NCBI GenBank assembly: GCA_902702965.1
Contig: CACRXP010000091.1
Coordinates: forward strand, 1,052,147-1,116,146
Direction of reading: 5' to 3'
Length of the DNA: 64,000 bases
From: Spirometra erinaceieuropaei
Lineage: Eukaryota; Platyhelminthes; Cestoda; Diphyllobothriidea; Diphyllobothriidae
In this document: positions 9,591 through 21,050 of the stretch, piece after piece
How the letters are laid out: each line of letters opens with the position of its first letter
Numbering within the stretch: position 1 is the first letter of the stretch
Position numbers and translations under genes: made by a program
The notes under the pieces: model-generated
What the model saw: the letters and a program-made list of their open reading frames with translations, nothing else
Told to the model about the DNA's origin: nothing
The model's database searches: none

Positions 9591-11525
9591 GTGATAGGTA
9601 ACCTGAAACATGGGTCTGGAATGCGGCTGCAAATGGCGAGGGGGGGGGAGAGAAGTCATCCGAGAAGAAAAATAAATCCGACGAAGATTGAGGCTCAATT
9701 TGAAGACCTATATCACCAATTATCGGAATTAACACCGAAGTCAGAGGACAATGTGAGATGGTTGAAAGCGAAATTCGTAGATATCGCCTATCAATACAGA
9801 ACTTTCCCGACTACGAAACGCTCACTGCTAACTAGACAACACATCTCGGCCCTAACTGACCTACGTAAGACTACTGAAGTCGTCATCTCAAGACCTGACA
9901 AAGGAAGCGGGGTCGTGATCCTAAACAAGACTGATTACGTGAGAAAGATGGAAGCGATATTGAGTGACACCAGCAAATTTTCCTCGAAAGCCCATGAGAA
10001 AGAACAAACAAAAGCGCTAGAAGAACTTATTGGGAGCAAGGTTAAATCGTTACTTGAAAAGCAAATAATAGACGAGAACTTGGCTGCGTGTCTTAGGCCT
10101 GTAGGGTCGCATATTCCCAGACTACATGGACTGTCAAAATTGCACAAACCAAGGGTACCATTACGACCGATTTTATCAATGAGGAATTCACCTCAACATA
10201 AACTTGCCCAATGGTTAGTGCAATAAATCGAACCAATCAGACGCAACCTTGCCGTTTACACTGCCAAAGATACTTTCTCCTTCGTAGATGAGTTGAAGCA
10301 TCAGAATCTACTGAATAAACAAATGATCTCGCTTGACGTGCAGAGCCTGTTTGCAAACGTGTCACTGGATGAAACAATTGACATAATTTGTGAGCATGTG
10401 GGTGAAACACACCTACCACCAGAGCAACTGCGGAAACTACTACAGATATGTACAAAGAATGTACAGTTCTTGTTCAATGGGCGGCTTTATCGACAGATCG
10501 ACGGTGTAGCTGTGGGCAGTCCATTGGAGCCAGTCCTAGCGGACATTTTCATGTCTAATCTAGAGCGAAAACTAGCTCGGAACTTACAACGAGCCTCATT
10601 CTATAGGCGATATGTGGATGACATTTTCGCCATAGTCAAAAACCCAGGCGAGGGAAAACTACTACTCAAGGCTCTGAACAAAGCACATGCAAAGATCAAA
10701 TTTACGATCGAGTATAAGAAGAATGACACATTGCCTTTCCTGCATATTCTTGTACGTAGGCGGGCAGATGGCTCTATTCAGAGATCCATCTATCGAAAAC
10801 CCACCTGGAAAGGACAATACATGCACTTCCTCAGTTTCGTTCCAATTCAGAGAAGACGGAACTTGGTTTTGTGCCTGTTCAACAGAGCCACCAGAATCTG
10901 CTCCTCAGATACAATCGATGACGAGCTTACTTTCCTAAAGAACGTTTTTCTTGCAAACGAGTATCCAGAGATATTCGTCGATAAATATCGCCATCCCAGA
11001 CAAGAAACTCCTGAAGAAATATCTGTACCTAAAAAGTCAGTGACTATCTACCTCCCCTTCAAGGGTGATAACGTGACAAACGTAATCAAGCGACGACTTC
11101 GGTGCACAATCGAAAGGACGTATGCCGCCTCTAAATTGTTGTTCATAAGCACCACAACGGCCATCCCAGTTAGACCAGCTAAAGATATTTTGCCTATGTA
11201 CGCCACATCAAACTGTATTTATGAGTTTACATGAAGTTGCGGATGCAAGTACATTAGGCGCACGCAACTGCAGTTGGCAGCTCGGTCAGCTGAACACATG
11301 CCGAAGTGGCTGCTTAAGGCGGAAAATAAGGTACCCAGGAGCTCAATCACGAAGCACCTAGTGGACACGGGTCATACGGTGGACCCAATGGTTGCATTCA
11401 AGGTCCGGTTTCGGGCGACGGCCGGACGTCTCTTGCGCTTTGCAGAGGCCGCTGCAATACGGAGGAGGAAACCAGAACTCTGTAAGCAGTTGGACCAAGT
11501 GATAAACCTGGCACTACCATGGTAA
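9591..11525 (+). pseudogene. Penelope-like element: reverse transcriptase plus GIY-YIG endonuclease, two in-frame stops
   Basis: One frame of 645 codons is interrupted only by TAA at 10224-10226 and TGA at 11232-11234. In order it shows the PLE N-terminal box RPDKGSGVVILNKTDYV (about residue 100), motif A SLDVQSLFANVS (about 247), FNGRLYRQIDGVAVGSPL (about 297), the catalytic YVDD (10611-10622), and LPFLHILVRRRADGSI. The C-terminal GIY-YIG nuclease has CIYEFT and, after the stop, SCGCKYIRRT, where the usual YIG is YIR. PLEs copy RNA by priming at a nicked target. Both stops can arise by a single C-to-T change from Gln or Arg codons. The frame opens at a GTG (9591) with a stop 6 bp upstream; the first ATG is 9621. 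A recently dead copy. Confidence 0.9.
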
Positions 11526-13020
11526 GGATCGATTATGGACGAAACCCTGTTCCCATGTACGACCCACCTATTCGCTTCCTTCGACAATATCCCTCGATCT
11601 CCTCAACTCTGAGTATAAGTCAGTCCTTTGGCACTCCCTCGCCCCCCTTCCCAGCAGTCGGCATTGAGTGTATACAAGTTGTTAGCGTTGACATTTTTGA
11701 AGATGACAAGGCGGTGGTCCTGTGGTGAGGTACCAGCCTAATTTACCTTTGACAATTTAGTCCCGTTTTCTTTGTCCGGATTGCTTGTTTGAGTGTGACG
11801 AAAAGCAACACGCCTGCACAACCCGCCTTGCTGGCCTGCTTTGCTGTCGCGCTCTGTTGTCAGGTTACTTAACATTCAGAATCTCTATATTATTTACTAC
11901 TCAGTTTCACTTGGTGTCTTCAAGGTTAGGGACTCGTGAGATATAACTCTTTAGTCCGCGAGGACAGTACCAATTACGTCAGTCCCCTCAGCAGTCGGCA
12001 AGAAAGACAACCCTTTGCCGTCATCTGGTAGCTCTACCCTCAGACTCATGTCCTAAAATAACTGTACCCTGCCTCTACCTCCTCTTCGGAGAATCAGGTG
12101 TCACTGAGAGCCTTAACGTCCACTTTGTAGCGTACCAATTAATGAACGATCAAAGCTGTCCTTCTTTATGGACTTTTCAAAACTGCACCATCTGAAAGAA
12201 GAGTGAACGCTGCCCTTCTTGAAGCCCGTAGGCGATGGCATGGGAGCAGATGTTGTTTCTTGTAATGTTTCGGCCTTCACAGGCCACGCTCACCTTTCCG
12301 ACCACGTGTTTTACCAGCAATGTTTGAGGCACCTATTCCTACCCTCTCCCCCTGCGAGGGGGGATATGCAGTGATACCCCTAAATATAGCTGTTTAGTCA
12401 TTCATGACGGCTGCCGAATTCCACTATACAGCTTTTGTTTAGCGGGAAGACGACCTGAATATACGTGGGTCGCCTCTACGGGATTTTCTGTCGTCCTCTC
12501 CGTAGGACATTTTGTTTTGTGGAGGGTAGGGTGCGTAGAATGTACACAGACCCATCCCCGACGCATATGATTAATTGATCCCAGGATATTTATACCAGTC
12601 AAATGAGAAGAAATACATTAGCTTTGGAGTGATGGTGTGAGGAGAATTGTTAATGAAAGTTGTGCCTATGTTTACAGGCATTTTTCAGCCTATTAAAACA
12701 AAACACTTTGCATCACCACAGTACCTCCCCTCCTAGGATGACGTAGTTCAAAAGTACAAAAGGGGGGTGAGATATACAAATGTTAGGGGGGGGCGGACAC
12801 GACGACCATTGCGCGTAGGGGGTGCAGTTGGGAGGGTGGAGTAGGATGTAAAGGTCTGTGAGAGCCTGTTATGCCAGTATCAACAAACTGCGGCCTTCGC
12901 AGCCTGGTATGCGTTGGCAGTTCCCTAACACCTGCTCACCTGCCAACAGACGCGCTTGCGCTCCCGTTGGGTATACAGATCGTGAGCACTGTCGCCCAGT
13001 CACCCTTGTCCTTCTGCTCA
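11526..13020. other. PLE 3' flank and unannotated sequence
   Basis: The start of this stretch should contain the PLE 3' untranslated region, but I cannot define its end. No hammerhead-like motif was seen close to this PLE. Near 12710-12800 there is a purine-rich G-tract stretch. No gene recognised. Confidence 0.4.
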
Positions 13021-13029
13021 GTTGTGGTG

Positions 13030-13290
13030 TTGCCGCTGTTGGTTAAAATTCTAATGAAGTGTTTTTGTGGACCAGGGAGCGTGAAGTGGCACGCCTAGGT
13101 GCGGATCCGGTCGTGCCAGCCACCTGCGTCCTCCCCCACCTCCGGTCTTCATGAGTCTGTCTTGACACCGGGTATAGGTTGGGGGGAGGAGAAGGAGGAA
13201 GTGCGGTAGATGCTGTGCAAGTCTGACACCACAATGAAATAACTCGTGCACAAGTCGCTGTGCCCGCTATCACCTAGCTGTGGAGCACAC
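13030..13290 (-). repeat. GC-rich dispersed repeat with AAC-type tail, copy
   Basis: Shows GTTGGTTAAAATTCT, GTGGCACGCCTAGGTGCGGA, TCCGGTCTTCATGAGTC, GAAGTGCGGTAGATGCTGTG and ACAAGTCGCTG in the family order. The left edge (GTTGCCGCTGTTGG) is the complement of the AAC-type tail. Non-coding. Confidence 0.75.
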
Positions 13291-13299
13291 AGTAGACAT

Positions 13300-14885
13300 C
13301 GCTGGGCACGACGCTTGTCTGGTGTAATTTGGGGGCGGAGAAATCGTAGGTGTCACCGTGGCGTGAGTTGAAGACTATTGGGGTGAGCGAATGAGGCTCA
13401 GTCTAAGCCGCCTTCAAACGGTAGATTCAGACCACCTATCTTCACGAGCCATTTTGAAATACTTGTCTGTGTGCCATATGACTCGAAAAGGTTCGTTGTA
13501 GGGGCATATGAACGCTGTCTACTCGGACAAACAGAGAAGAACACGTTAACTGGAGAGCGTGGAAAGATGGCTCGGAGTTTAGACATCATGTTGCAACGCT
13601 GAGCCTCTTGTGACCACCTGTACGTGTGCACGCATTGCAGTCTAGTCCTCGGCCAATGCCGCTTGTCCAAACTGACCAATCACATTCGAGACCGACTCAG
13701 ACATGACCTCGCTGAAGGCGCTACGACGACTGCTCCACTGTCTCATACCCGCAGACGCCGCTCTCGCAGCGTTGGACGTGTCCTGATCCGACTGCCAGCT
13801 CCCACCAACCTCTGTGTAGAATGCAGCATCCTCCCAGACGGCGTCCCCCTCTTCTCTGCCCGTTCGGAACTGGGCCTGACGGTCGCAGTGGTTAGCATCT
13901 CCCCATGGCTTAAGCTGCCGCGATAGGCCATCGCGTCAATCGGTTAATTGCAGTGAGCTGTTAGTTGCAACCTTGGAATGTTGCCAAAGGACCCGCCAGA
14001 TCCATGTGTACATTTGGAAAATGTGCTCATGGGGGCCTTGTTATTCCGCCTGAGTTTTGGCTGTCTGGCAGGTCAAATGTGAACGAGCCCACTATCGAAT
14101 ATCGATAGACGTGCTGGGCCAGAGTGATGCGGTCGAGGTGACGTAAAGTCCAGTCAAGGTAAATAGCCTTTGGAAGCAGTGTCTATGCGAGTAATGCAGT
14201 CTGTAAATGGCCTGTTGAGAAGTTAAGGCTACTGAAAGTCAGGCTGTTTCTAGCGAGTTTCAATCACTTACAACTTCCTCTAAGAAGAGAGCACAGGAAT
14301 TTGGTTGGCGAGGTGAATACCAAGGATGATGGATTTGAGATAACATCAGCCACTGGGAGTAAATACCAACCAACTCTATACTAGAGGGGGTGGGTGTCTT
14401 GCGTTGCATTATTCACGCACTAACTCACTTCACCACAGGGAAGCAAATCTTCCTTAATTGCTAGACCTTCCAAGGTTGCCTACTAGTCAAAGCTGATGTC
14501 ATCGCACAAATCCAATTTTACAGACCCCCATATGAACGTTTCGTCAACTAACTAGGAGTTGTCTCACTGTTCGCCTCTCCCCCAAACCGCCACGGGGCGC
14601 TGGTTTTGTGAACCCGGTGCGTGACGTGTCGAGGGTCAAAATTCGCGTCTGAAGACAGTGGCTAGATGCAAATTTGGCATATAAAGTTGCCCGAGAGTAG
14701 CTTCCAGCATTTCAAAAACTTGTTTGCATGCCAAATGGTAGCTTGTTCGCGGGACCTACAAATCACATGACATGTGTCTTCTCCATAATTAGCAGCCCTC
14801 GAGTTCACTGCTTGAGGTCGCAGTCGGTGCGCACCACCACGCATTACAAATACCGCAATCCTTGTGCCTCCACTACCCTTGTCTG
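13300..14885. other. No firm gene; possible cysteine/histidine-rich ORF remnant
   Basis: A 100-codon plus frame at 13624-13926 contains CTHCSLVLGQCRLSKL and NHIRDRLRH, loosely like the cysteine/histidine tail found at the C-terminus of LINE proteins, but the spacing does not fit a C2H2 finger. A 96-codon minus frame at 14662-14952 has no recognisable family. I would not call either a gene. Confidence 0.35.
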
Positions 14886-14890
14886 AGACT

Positions 14891-14932
14891 GTCTCTGATG
14901 ATGACTTCAAGGGAGAATCAAAAACGTCAGAC
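14891..14932 (+). ncRNA. PLE-tail hammerhead-like motif (family 2), decayed
   Basis: Helix I is GTCT (14891-14894) with AGAC (14929-14932). CTGATGA lies at 14895-14901, a helix II of GA-TTC/GAA-TC follows, and then AAAAC and GTC. The G of GAAA has become A. The arrangement matches 60246-60287 and 62202-62243, each followed by a CTTGTCCCAGTGAT-like segment (here CCTGTCCCATTGAT). Confidence 0.5.
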
Positions 14933-14949
14933 CGACAGACTTCCTGTCC

Positions 14950-15715
14950 CATTGATTACATGACTTAACTTACTTCATGTCCCTATCACGAGGCGTTCTA
15001 ACGTCTATATCATAATGTCACAGTATGCAGATACCTAGGAATACTAAACGGCACGTGTAAAAAGGCCAAAACCCCAAAAATTCTCCCAGATTCAAACTTC
15101 CTCTGAACTGAGAAATCCCCCCCCCCTCTTAGTACAATTAGAACTTTGAAGTAATGCATAAAAACGCGACAAGTAACAATCCTGTAACTACAGCTCGTAA
15201 AACTCCGAAAAAAAAACGTTGTCACCTAGGAGTTCGTTCATGGAACCCGTCCGAACAGATTGCAAAGAAGACCCCCTAGGAACTCAATTACGCAAATTAT
15301 TGAAGATGTGAGTGTTGTCTGTCTCTTGAGACAGCAAGGTGCCGATAAGTTCCTTCACCTCCACTACAACGGTATCCGCCAGGTGGTGTCGCAGTCAATT
15401 TGACAGAAGAAGCTCATGACTCGCCGAGCTGTGCAAATGAGGATCGCAGTTGTGAGTGCTGCTGCTGGCGTGTGGACGGCCAGAATGATTCGTCTACGAG
15501 GGGGCTCCATGAGCAAGCTGTCGCGAAAACCGTTGAGGAAAGGCCTACCCCCCCTAAACGAGTCACGCGGTAAATGTGCTGAACCAACACAGGGGAGACA
15601 TATCGGATACTGGCAGGCGTTATAGGAATGCGCTCCACAAGCAATGCCAACATCTGGGGATGCGGTAGCAGACCCAGCTGCCGGCAGGGGTCGCGCACAT
15701 TGGGACCTCTGCCGA
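14950..15715. other. No recognisable feature
   Basis: No supportable gene or repeat. Overlapping short frames at 15364-15720 occur on both strands and reflect composition. Confidence 0.45.
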
Positions 15716-15724
15716 CCCCTCATT

Positions 15725-15990
15725 GGTGTTGTTGTTGTTGGTTAAAATCCTGGTTATTTGATGTAAGGACCAGGGGCTGCGGAGTGGAGCGCCAAGGTGC
15801 GGGCACGACCAGGCCTCCCCCACCTCCGCTCTTCTTGACTCTGTCGTAATACTGGGCCCTGGTGGGGGAGGAGGAGGGAGTGCATAAAACACAGCGCAAG
15901 CCCACTATCGCTATAAACTAATTCACGCACTACTCACCGTGCCTGCTCTCACCTTGCGGTGCGACACACATTGGATATCGTCGGCAACGT
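15725..15990 (-). repeat. GC-rich dispersed repeat with (AAC)n tail, copy
   Basis: Begins with TGTTGTTGTTGTTGGTTAAA (the complement of an AAC tail and TTTAACC), then ACCAGGGGCTGCGG, CCACCTCCGCTCTTCTTGAC and ACTCACCGTGCC in family order. It gives the clearest tail and defines the sense strand as minus here. Confidence 0.75.
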
Positions 15991-16249
15991 TGAAGATCGT
16001 TCACAGCTGTGTCAGGAAAAGAAAACTCACAGTTGTTCCCGCGGCAATATCATTTGAGAGTAGTGAGGGATGAAACCTCGACAAAAACTGACAAGGCCTA
16101 TAAAACGGCGCAGTTGACGGAAAGAAGTGGGAGTGGGGAACTCACGAATAGTTTAAACTTAGGCATCTAAAAACCGGAAGCATCTTCGCGGTGTCCTAAG
16201 GATAGGAGTGAGAGAAAGCCATAAATACATTTAGAGGCATTGCTAAAAA

Positions 16250-16560
16250 TGCTCAGTTAGTCCAACCGCTCAAAAATGTACCGTAAGCGTTGAAGGTGTT
16301 CATGTTCATCGGAGCTAGCAACTAGAAGATCGTCAACATGAATGAACACGAGCGCGTTGGGATGTCTGCACAGAGTTGCGAAGTCAAGAAGACATCCTGA
16401 AGAATGGAGTTCTGATCGTCGTTCTGGGGGTTTCTTCAACGGGGGCATTTAATGGAAAGCGTTGACTGGTTCAGTGCTGGAAAAGATTAATGCACCAGCT
16501 AGACCGAGGAAAGATCATTGAGGTGGGGAAGTGGACCTCTGTCTGAGACAGTGTTGTTTT
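16250..16560 (-). pseudogene. Ty3/gypsy LTR-retrotransposon RT fragment
   Basis: The minus strand encodes FIHVDDLLVASSDEHEHLQR then LRYIFERLD, the catalytic (Y/V)xDD box of Ty3/gypsy reverse transcriptase with its usual downstream sequence. Upstream, with one frameshift and stop, are VEETPRTTIRTPFFRMS and RNSVQTSQR, matching the KTAI.TPFG.F.F..MPFGL.N..QTFQR region. No LTR, protease or integrase is visible nearby. A dead scrap. Confidence 0.8.
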
Positions 16561-16649
16561 TCAACTGTCGATAATTATCGCATGGACGCTAGTTTGTAAG
16601 AAACTTTTTGCCAACCATATGCAGGGTGAAAGCATGGACGGCGACTTGC

Positions 16650-16860
16650 GCACGAAATGGTTTATAGTGACAGTAGCCTTGCGCAGCATCTACCTCGCTC
16701 TCTCCTCCTTTCGCCATCTGGACCCGGTTTCATGACCAGAGGCAGGAGGGGACGCAGGTGGCTGGCACGTCGTAAACACGCACCTAGGCGTACCACCAAA
16801 TCTCCTAGTGTATAACGAACACCTGGCCAGGATTTTAACCAACAACAGCAATAGAGAGGC
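16650..16860 (+). repeat. GC-rich dispersed repeat with AAC-type tail, copy
   Basis: CAGCATCTACCTCGCTCTCT, GGACGCAGGTGGCTGGCACG, GCACCTAGGCGTACCACC and the 3' end GGATTTTAACCAACAACAGC give a plus-strand copy with a recognisable tail. Confidence 0.75.
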
Positions 16861-16869
16861 AGCATGAAT

Positions 16870-17295
16870 CCCAAGTGACTCGATGAGAGGCGGCAACGAG
16901 GTCCACCACCGCACTCCGAATGATGGACACCGATAGGGCCCCCCGGTTGGTCCAGCGCATCTACTACGTGGCACGCTTTAGTGAGTAAACCAGTGAACCA
17001 TAGGCACAGTTATGCTGGCTGTGTCTTCTATACCTCACCAGTCAGATTTGGCTGAAACCCGGGTTCTTGCTCACCTTTACCACCCGGTGTTTACGTGTTC
17101 TTGGGCCGACTGTATCTCGATTTTTGTTGTTAACGCCAACAATAACGGCTAGTTAGATGCTTTGAAGACACTTTCGTTTCAGTACTATCAAGATTAATTG
17201 TGGACATTTAGCTGACGGAAAATATAAAAATCCGCCCTGAATTCGGACTAAAAACTAAAACTGATGCACCGGTTAACGTCTTAGAAGACATAAAT
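16870..17295. other. No recognisable feature
   Basis: Transition from GC-rich repeat to AT-rich sequence ahead of the foldback element. No gene seen. Confidence 0.45.
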
Positions 17296-18113
17296 GATTA
17301 TCTTGAGGCATACTCTTATAACATTTCGGACTCGGCAGGATGTCGGCTTTTAAATGCACTTCTTTTCAATCTCCTGCAGAAAGCGTGCTCGGTAAAAAAA
17401 ATGCTACTTATGTAGCATGCATTTTTCACATTGATTTTCGATGGTCTTGGAAATTCAAATATATTTTATAGAAACCATAAACAAAAATATGCTTTCTTTT
17501 AGTCAATCAATAGAGAATCACGTCTTCTTTACATTTTATACTTAAGGAAGGAGTATAATTAGGTTTTAAAAAAGTTTTCTGATTGCCGAAGAATTTGGAG
17601 CCTGAACATTCGTTGCATTAGAGCTTAGTGATTTCACTCTACAAGGTGCATTCGTTCCGCGTAAAGAAAATCACATATTTTTCTAAGCTATTAAAGAGAT
17701 ATCATACAGAGTCCATAAAATTTTGCAATGGATGCAGACCATGTTGTACATTTCATGAGAAGCAGTCGTAAACGTCCAGGTACGATGCTATGTGAATTGA
17801 CATTTCGCGGTCTTAAAAAGTCTCATAATTAAAAACTTTTTAAAACCTAATTATACTCCTTCCTTAAGTATAAAATGTAAAGAAGACGTGATTCTCTATT
17901 GATTGACTAAAAGAAAGCATATTTTTGTTTATGGTTTCTATAAAATATATTTGAATTTCCAAGACCATCGAAAATCAATCTGAAAAATGCATGCTACATA
18001 AGTAGCATTTTTTTTACCGAGCACGCTTTCTGCAGGAGATTGAAAAGAAGTGCATTTAAAAGCCGACATCCTGCCGAGTCCGAAATGTTATAAGAGTATG
18101 CCTCAAGATAATC
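17296..18113. mobile_element. Large foldback element, 285-bp near-perfect terminal inverted repeats
   Basis: The left arm 17296-17580 and right arm 17829-18113 are reverse complements with only a few mismatches. Matched landmarks are GATTATCTTGAGGCATACTC, TGCTACTTATGTAGCATGCA and ACTTAAGGAAGGAGTATAAT. The 248-bp centre has no open frame of note. Arms contain the small palindrome GCTAC-TTATGTAGC. The element is AT-rich and non-coding, so it would need a transposase in trans. No clear target-site duplication is visible; the sequence outside the right arm belongs to a longer repeat also found at 2.6 and 37.4 kb, so the family may be larger than the arms. Degraded relatives: 36.13-37.43 kb, 48.0-48.25 kb and 50.7-50.9 kb. 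Confidence 0.85.
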
Positions 18114-18210
18114 AGTATTACAACTGCGACCAAGTAATCCTTCCTAATCGAAAACGCATTTCAGAATTTTAGCCAACCTTTCATGAGATAGGTCACTCAC
18201 TGTATTTCCA
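18114..18210 (+). repeat. Outer extension of the foldback family
   Basis: CAAGTAATCCTTCCTAATCG, CGCATTTCAGAATTTTAGCC and TTTCATGAGATAGGTCA match 2625-2705 and 37350-37430, and in reverse 47990-48050. It lies directly outside the right arm, but no matching sequence lies outside the left arm, suggesting the left side was lost. Confidence 0.65.
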
Positions 18211-19290
18211 CTCATTCTTCTTTCTCCTACTTTGTTCTATCTCTCTTCCTCACTGTGCCGAACTTATCTTGATGCTGAACAATGTAAAAATATGATTATG
18301 ATCGAAGTGCAATTCTCAGTCTGCGCAAATGGCAATCCTAGTGATCGTCTCCTCGTTAATTTACAAGGTAACCAGCGAACTCCGCTGATGCCTATGGGAG
18401 GAAGCCTTTTGATCGCGATTTTCAGAAAGCATTACTGTCCTATATTACTTGGCGTAAGAACATTGTAATTAATTATTCAACAACTGGTCACTAGCTAATA
18501 TTTTTTATGGAACGCTGGCATACAGAATATTAATGTGGAAATAAGTACAAAAATACTCGCTTCCAGTTCAAGTGTATTTTAGGCAACTGCCCACGCTCTA
18601 CAAGTCTTGAAATTTTTTGCACCGCTTAGTTTAGAATTAGGTAAGACTTCACATTGGCAAAAACATCATTAAGAAAGTGTGATTTTATCCGATATGTCCC
18701 AAAAAGCTAGGTGCGCCTTGGAGACCACTTCACAGACGTGGTTTCCTACCTGTTGGCTCTAGCCGGAGGCGTCGCGCGTCCGTTAGCCGCCTGGTTGACG
18801 TCCATCGGGAGTGCGCGGTTGACCCAGTAGAGCACTCCGATTGGCTCAGACAAACTCCAGAATATGCCGTCTTGAGCCAATAGCGAGTAGGCGTTACTGG
18901 CACGCTAGTTGAGATTCCACGGTTCAGGCTAGCTTCTCACGGGTATGCTACAATGTCAATGCCTTCAGCAGCCACTTAGTTTTGCAACCCGAGGCAGCAA
19001 AATTGCTCTCATTTGTGCATGCAAAGGGCCAAAACTCTGCCTTTCTCGCACATCATTTATTCGAGACAGAAGTCAGAGACGTGGAGAAAAGATAGCTCTC
19101 TTGTGCATTAACCATCCGAGTGAAAACAGAAAGTTTGTTTCCGCCTACACAGCTTCAGATGGATACTACTACAGCTGGCATCGAATACCTTAAAGCCCTG
19201 CCCATGGTTGAGATTTCAAGGCAACACAAAAAACTTCGGTTAAGTTGGGAAAGTCACTGAATTTTATTTGGTGACGTATAAGCATTGTGA
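18211..19290. other. No recognisable gene
   Basis: A 78-codon plus frame (18232-18468) and an 82-codon frame (18945-19193) show no known family. No repeat of this window was seen here. Confidence 0.4.
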
Positions 19291-19296
19291 TGATTT

Positions 19297-19395
19297 GGTA
19301 GCAGAAGAGCATTACGGACAAAGTCAGGGGGGAGACTGGGATGGCCATTTCTGGCTTACTAGCCGTCGTCACTCAGTCATACCCGAGTAGCCGGT
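19297..19395 (-). mobile_element. Short tRNA-like/hammerhead repeat, 3' fragment
   Basis: The minus strand carries GACTGAGTGACGACGGCTAG, then AAGCCAGAAATGGCCATCCC and the tail to GTAATGC. The hammerhead span is 19334-19378, but the first core base is changed (GTGACGA), which is expected to abolish cleavage. The tRNA-like part is absent. Confidence 0.75.
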
Positions 19396-20090
19396 ACGTT
19401 GAATAAGAAATGCGGAAGTTCGTCCGACACCGGAGACCAGCCTTCGAAGTAACCTGAACCTAAAGGTTCGATCATCAGGAAAAATCATGCCCACCGCCGT
19501 CTCTACTAGGTGAGCCAAGCAACGACGACTTGTGTGTATACTCTTTTATAGGGCAGTAGAATGTGACTTCATGTACCTAACTGACCCCAGCGTACACCCT
19601 ACTACGATGGTAGGATAAAGACTGATGGGCTCTCAGCGGCTGACATGGTTAAACAGACTGTCTACGCGCCATAAAGGTAAGTTTAAGAAGGATCTATTGC
19701 AGCCTGACTCTTTGTCCCCATAACGACTCAGTTATCCTGTCAGTTGGCAACTGTTCATACTACGACTCTCAGCCAACTGTTAGCTTGAACTGGGCGCAGT
19801 AACTGGTGCGCTATGAAGGTATGCGTTTAAGGTGTGTCACCACACACAGGCAAGTGCGACAATGGCTATGGACTCGTGCGGACTCAGCGCAGCTCGAGAG
19901 TCAATATGACCGCCGTCCTGATCTAACGCATCTGCAGCACAGGCCGTTGTGGTGGTCAAAAGTTTAAATCAGGGGTTAGAACACCCTACGCTTGTTGGTC
20001 ATAAAAAGGCCATTCGTGTAGAAAATACACGATTATTTCGAAATGCCAGCTCGATCGTCTTCTCTGGCGATGTCCCCTGTGTGACCCGCA
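19396..20090. other. Repeat-like flank, no gene
   Basis: Around 19735-19800 GTCAGTTGGCAACTGTTC and related words resemble the sequence that follows the zinc-finger LINE (27480-27540), so part of this stretch is probably an old LINE 3' end. The rest is unassigned. Confidence 0.35.
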
Positions 20091-20094
20091 GCAG

Positions 20095-20290
20095 GGTGGA
20101 TGCAGATTAGTTTGCACTGATGGTAGACTTGCACTGCATCTACCGCACTCGCTCTTTTCTACCCCTCCTGGATCCGGTGTCAAAACAGAGTCAGCAGCGG
20201 AGTCGGGAGAGGGCGCAGGTGGCTGGTGCGCTGCGAGCCTGCAACTAGGCGTGCCACCACACTTTATGGTAGACGATTTTAATGCGTGCA
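20095..20290 (+). repeat. GC-rich dispersed repeat, copy
   Basis: GGTAGACTTGCACTGCATCT, CCGGTGTCAAAACAGAGTCA, GGGCGCAGGTGGCTGG and GGCGTGCCACCACACTT follow the family order in plus orientation. Confidence 0.7.
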
Positions 20291-21050
20291 CAGTCCGATA
20301 CTGTGTGCCCTGCCTTCATCTTGCCCAGGAATTGATCCAGCACAACTCCCACGCGGTCCTTTGCAGGGACAAAACAAGACTGAGTACAAGTATCTGCAAA
20401 AAATAGGGGGCATCACCTGACGTAAGTTATGTCGTTCCCGCGAACTAACGAACTACGGCTTACTAACCTCATAAACGGAGAGAGGTAAGGAAGGCCAGAA
20501 AGTGAATAAAATTAATATTCAAAATGTGCAACGACCTGACCAGAGAGCATGCAAGCGGCGCGAAGCTTACAAGCGGCGGAGTCTTCGTCACGTTAAAACA
20601 AATGCTACAGTAAAACAAACGTGACAAGATTGTCAAAGGTCAAGTAGTCAAGTACTTCAGCACACACCCTTACTTTCTGTTTTCATGTACTTTGCTTCTG
20701 ATGGTAGAACGTCATTACCAGCAGCAAGTTCAGATTCCCACAGGTGTTGTCTACCATGAATTCCTTTAGATGCAAATAACTACGATGCAAATTAGCTCAT
20801 GCCAGTGTGCCTAACAAAAGAGCGCTCCAGGCCAGACGCACAGTGGAGAAAGTCAACTTAGACGCGACTCGAAAATGCATTATACGCTGTTGGAGTTGCC
20901 TACACATTTTCTGTTCTGACAGATGTTGTGACCACTGCCTAGATCTTCTTGACTGGATCTATGTTGTGAGTTGTGCATGCGACAGCTTTATTCTACCGGA
21001 GCAATTTATTAAAGTAAGGTTTAAGTGAACGATGAGGGGTGTGTGTTTGC
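20291..21050. other. No recognisable gene
   Basis: A 73-codon frame at 20807-21028 is cysteine-rich (CIIRCWSCLHIFCSDRCCDH) but too short and isolated to call. Nothing else supported. Confidence 0.35.

Noticed and set aside
13624..13926. A zinc-finger gene
   Set aside because: Cysteine and histidine spacing does not fit C2H2 or related fingers, and no neighbouring coding sequence supports it.
17296..18113. An autonomous DNA transposon
   Set aside because: The 248-bp centre cannot encode a transposase and holds no meaningful open frame.
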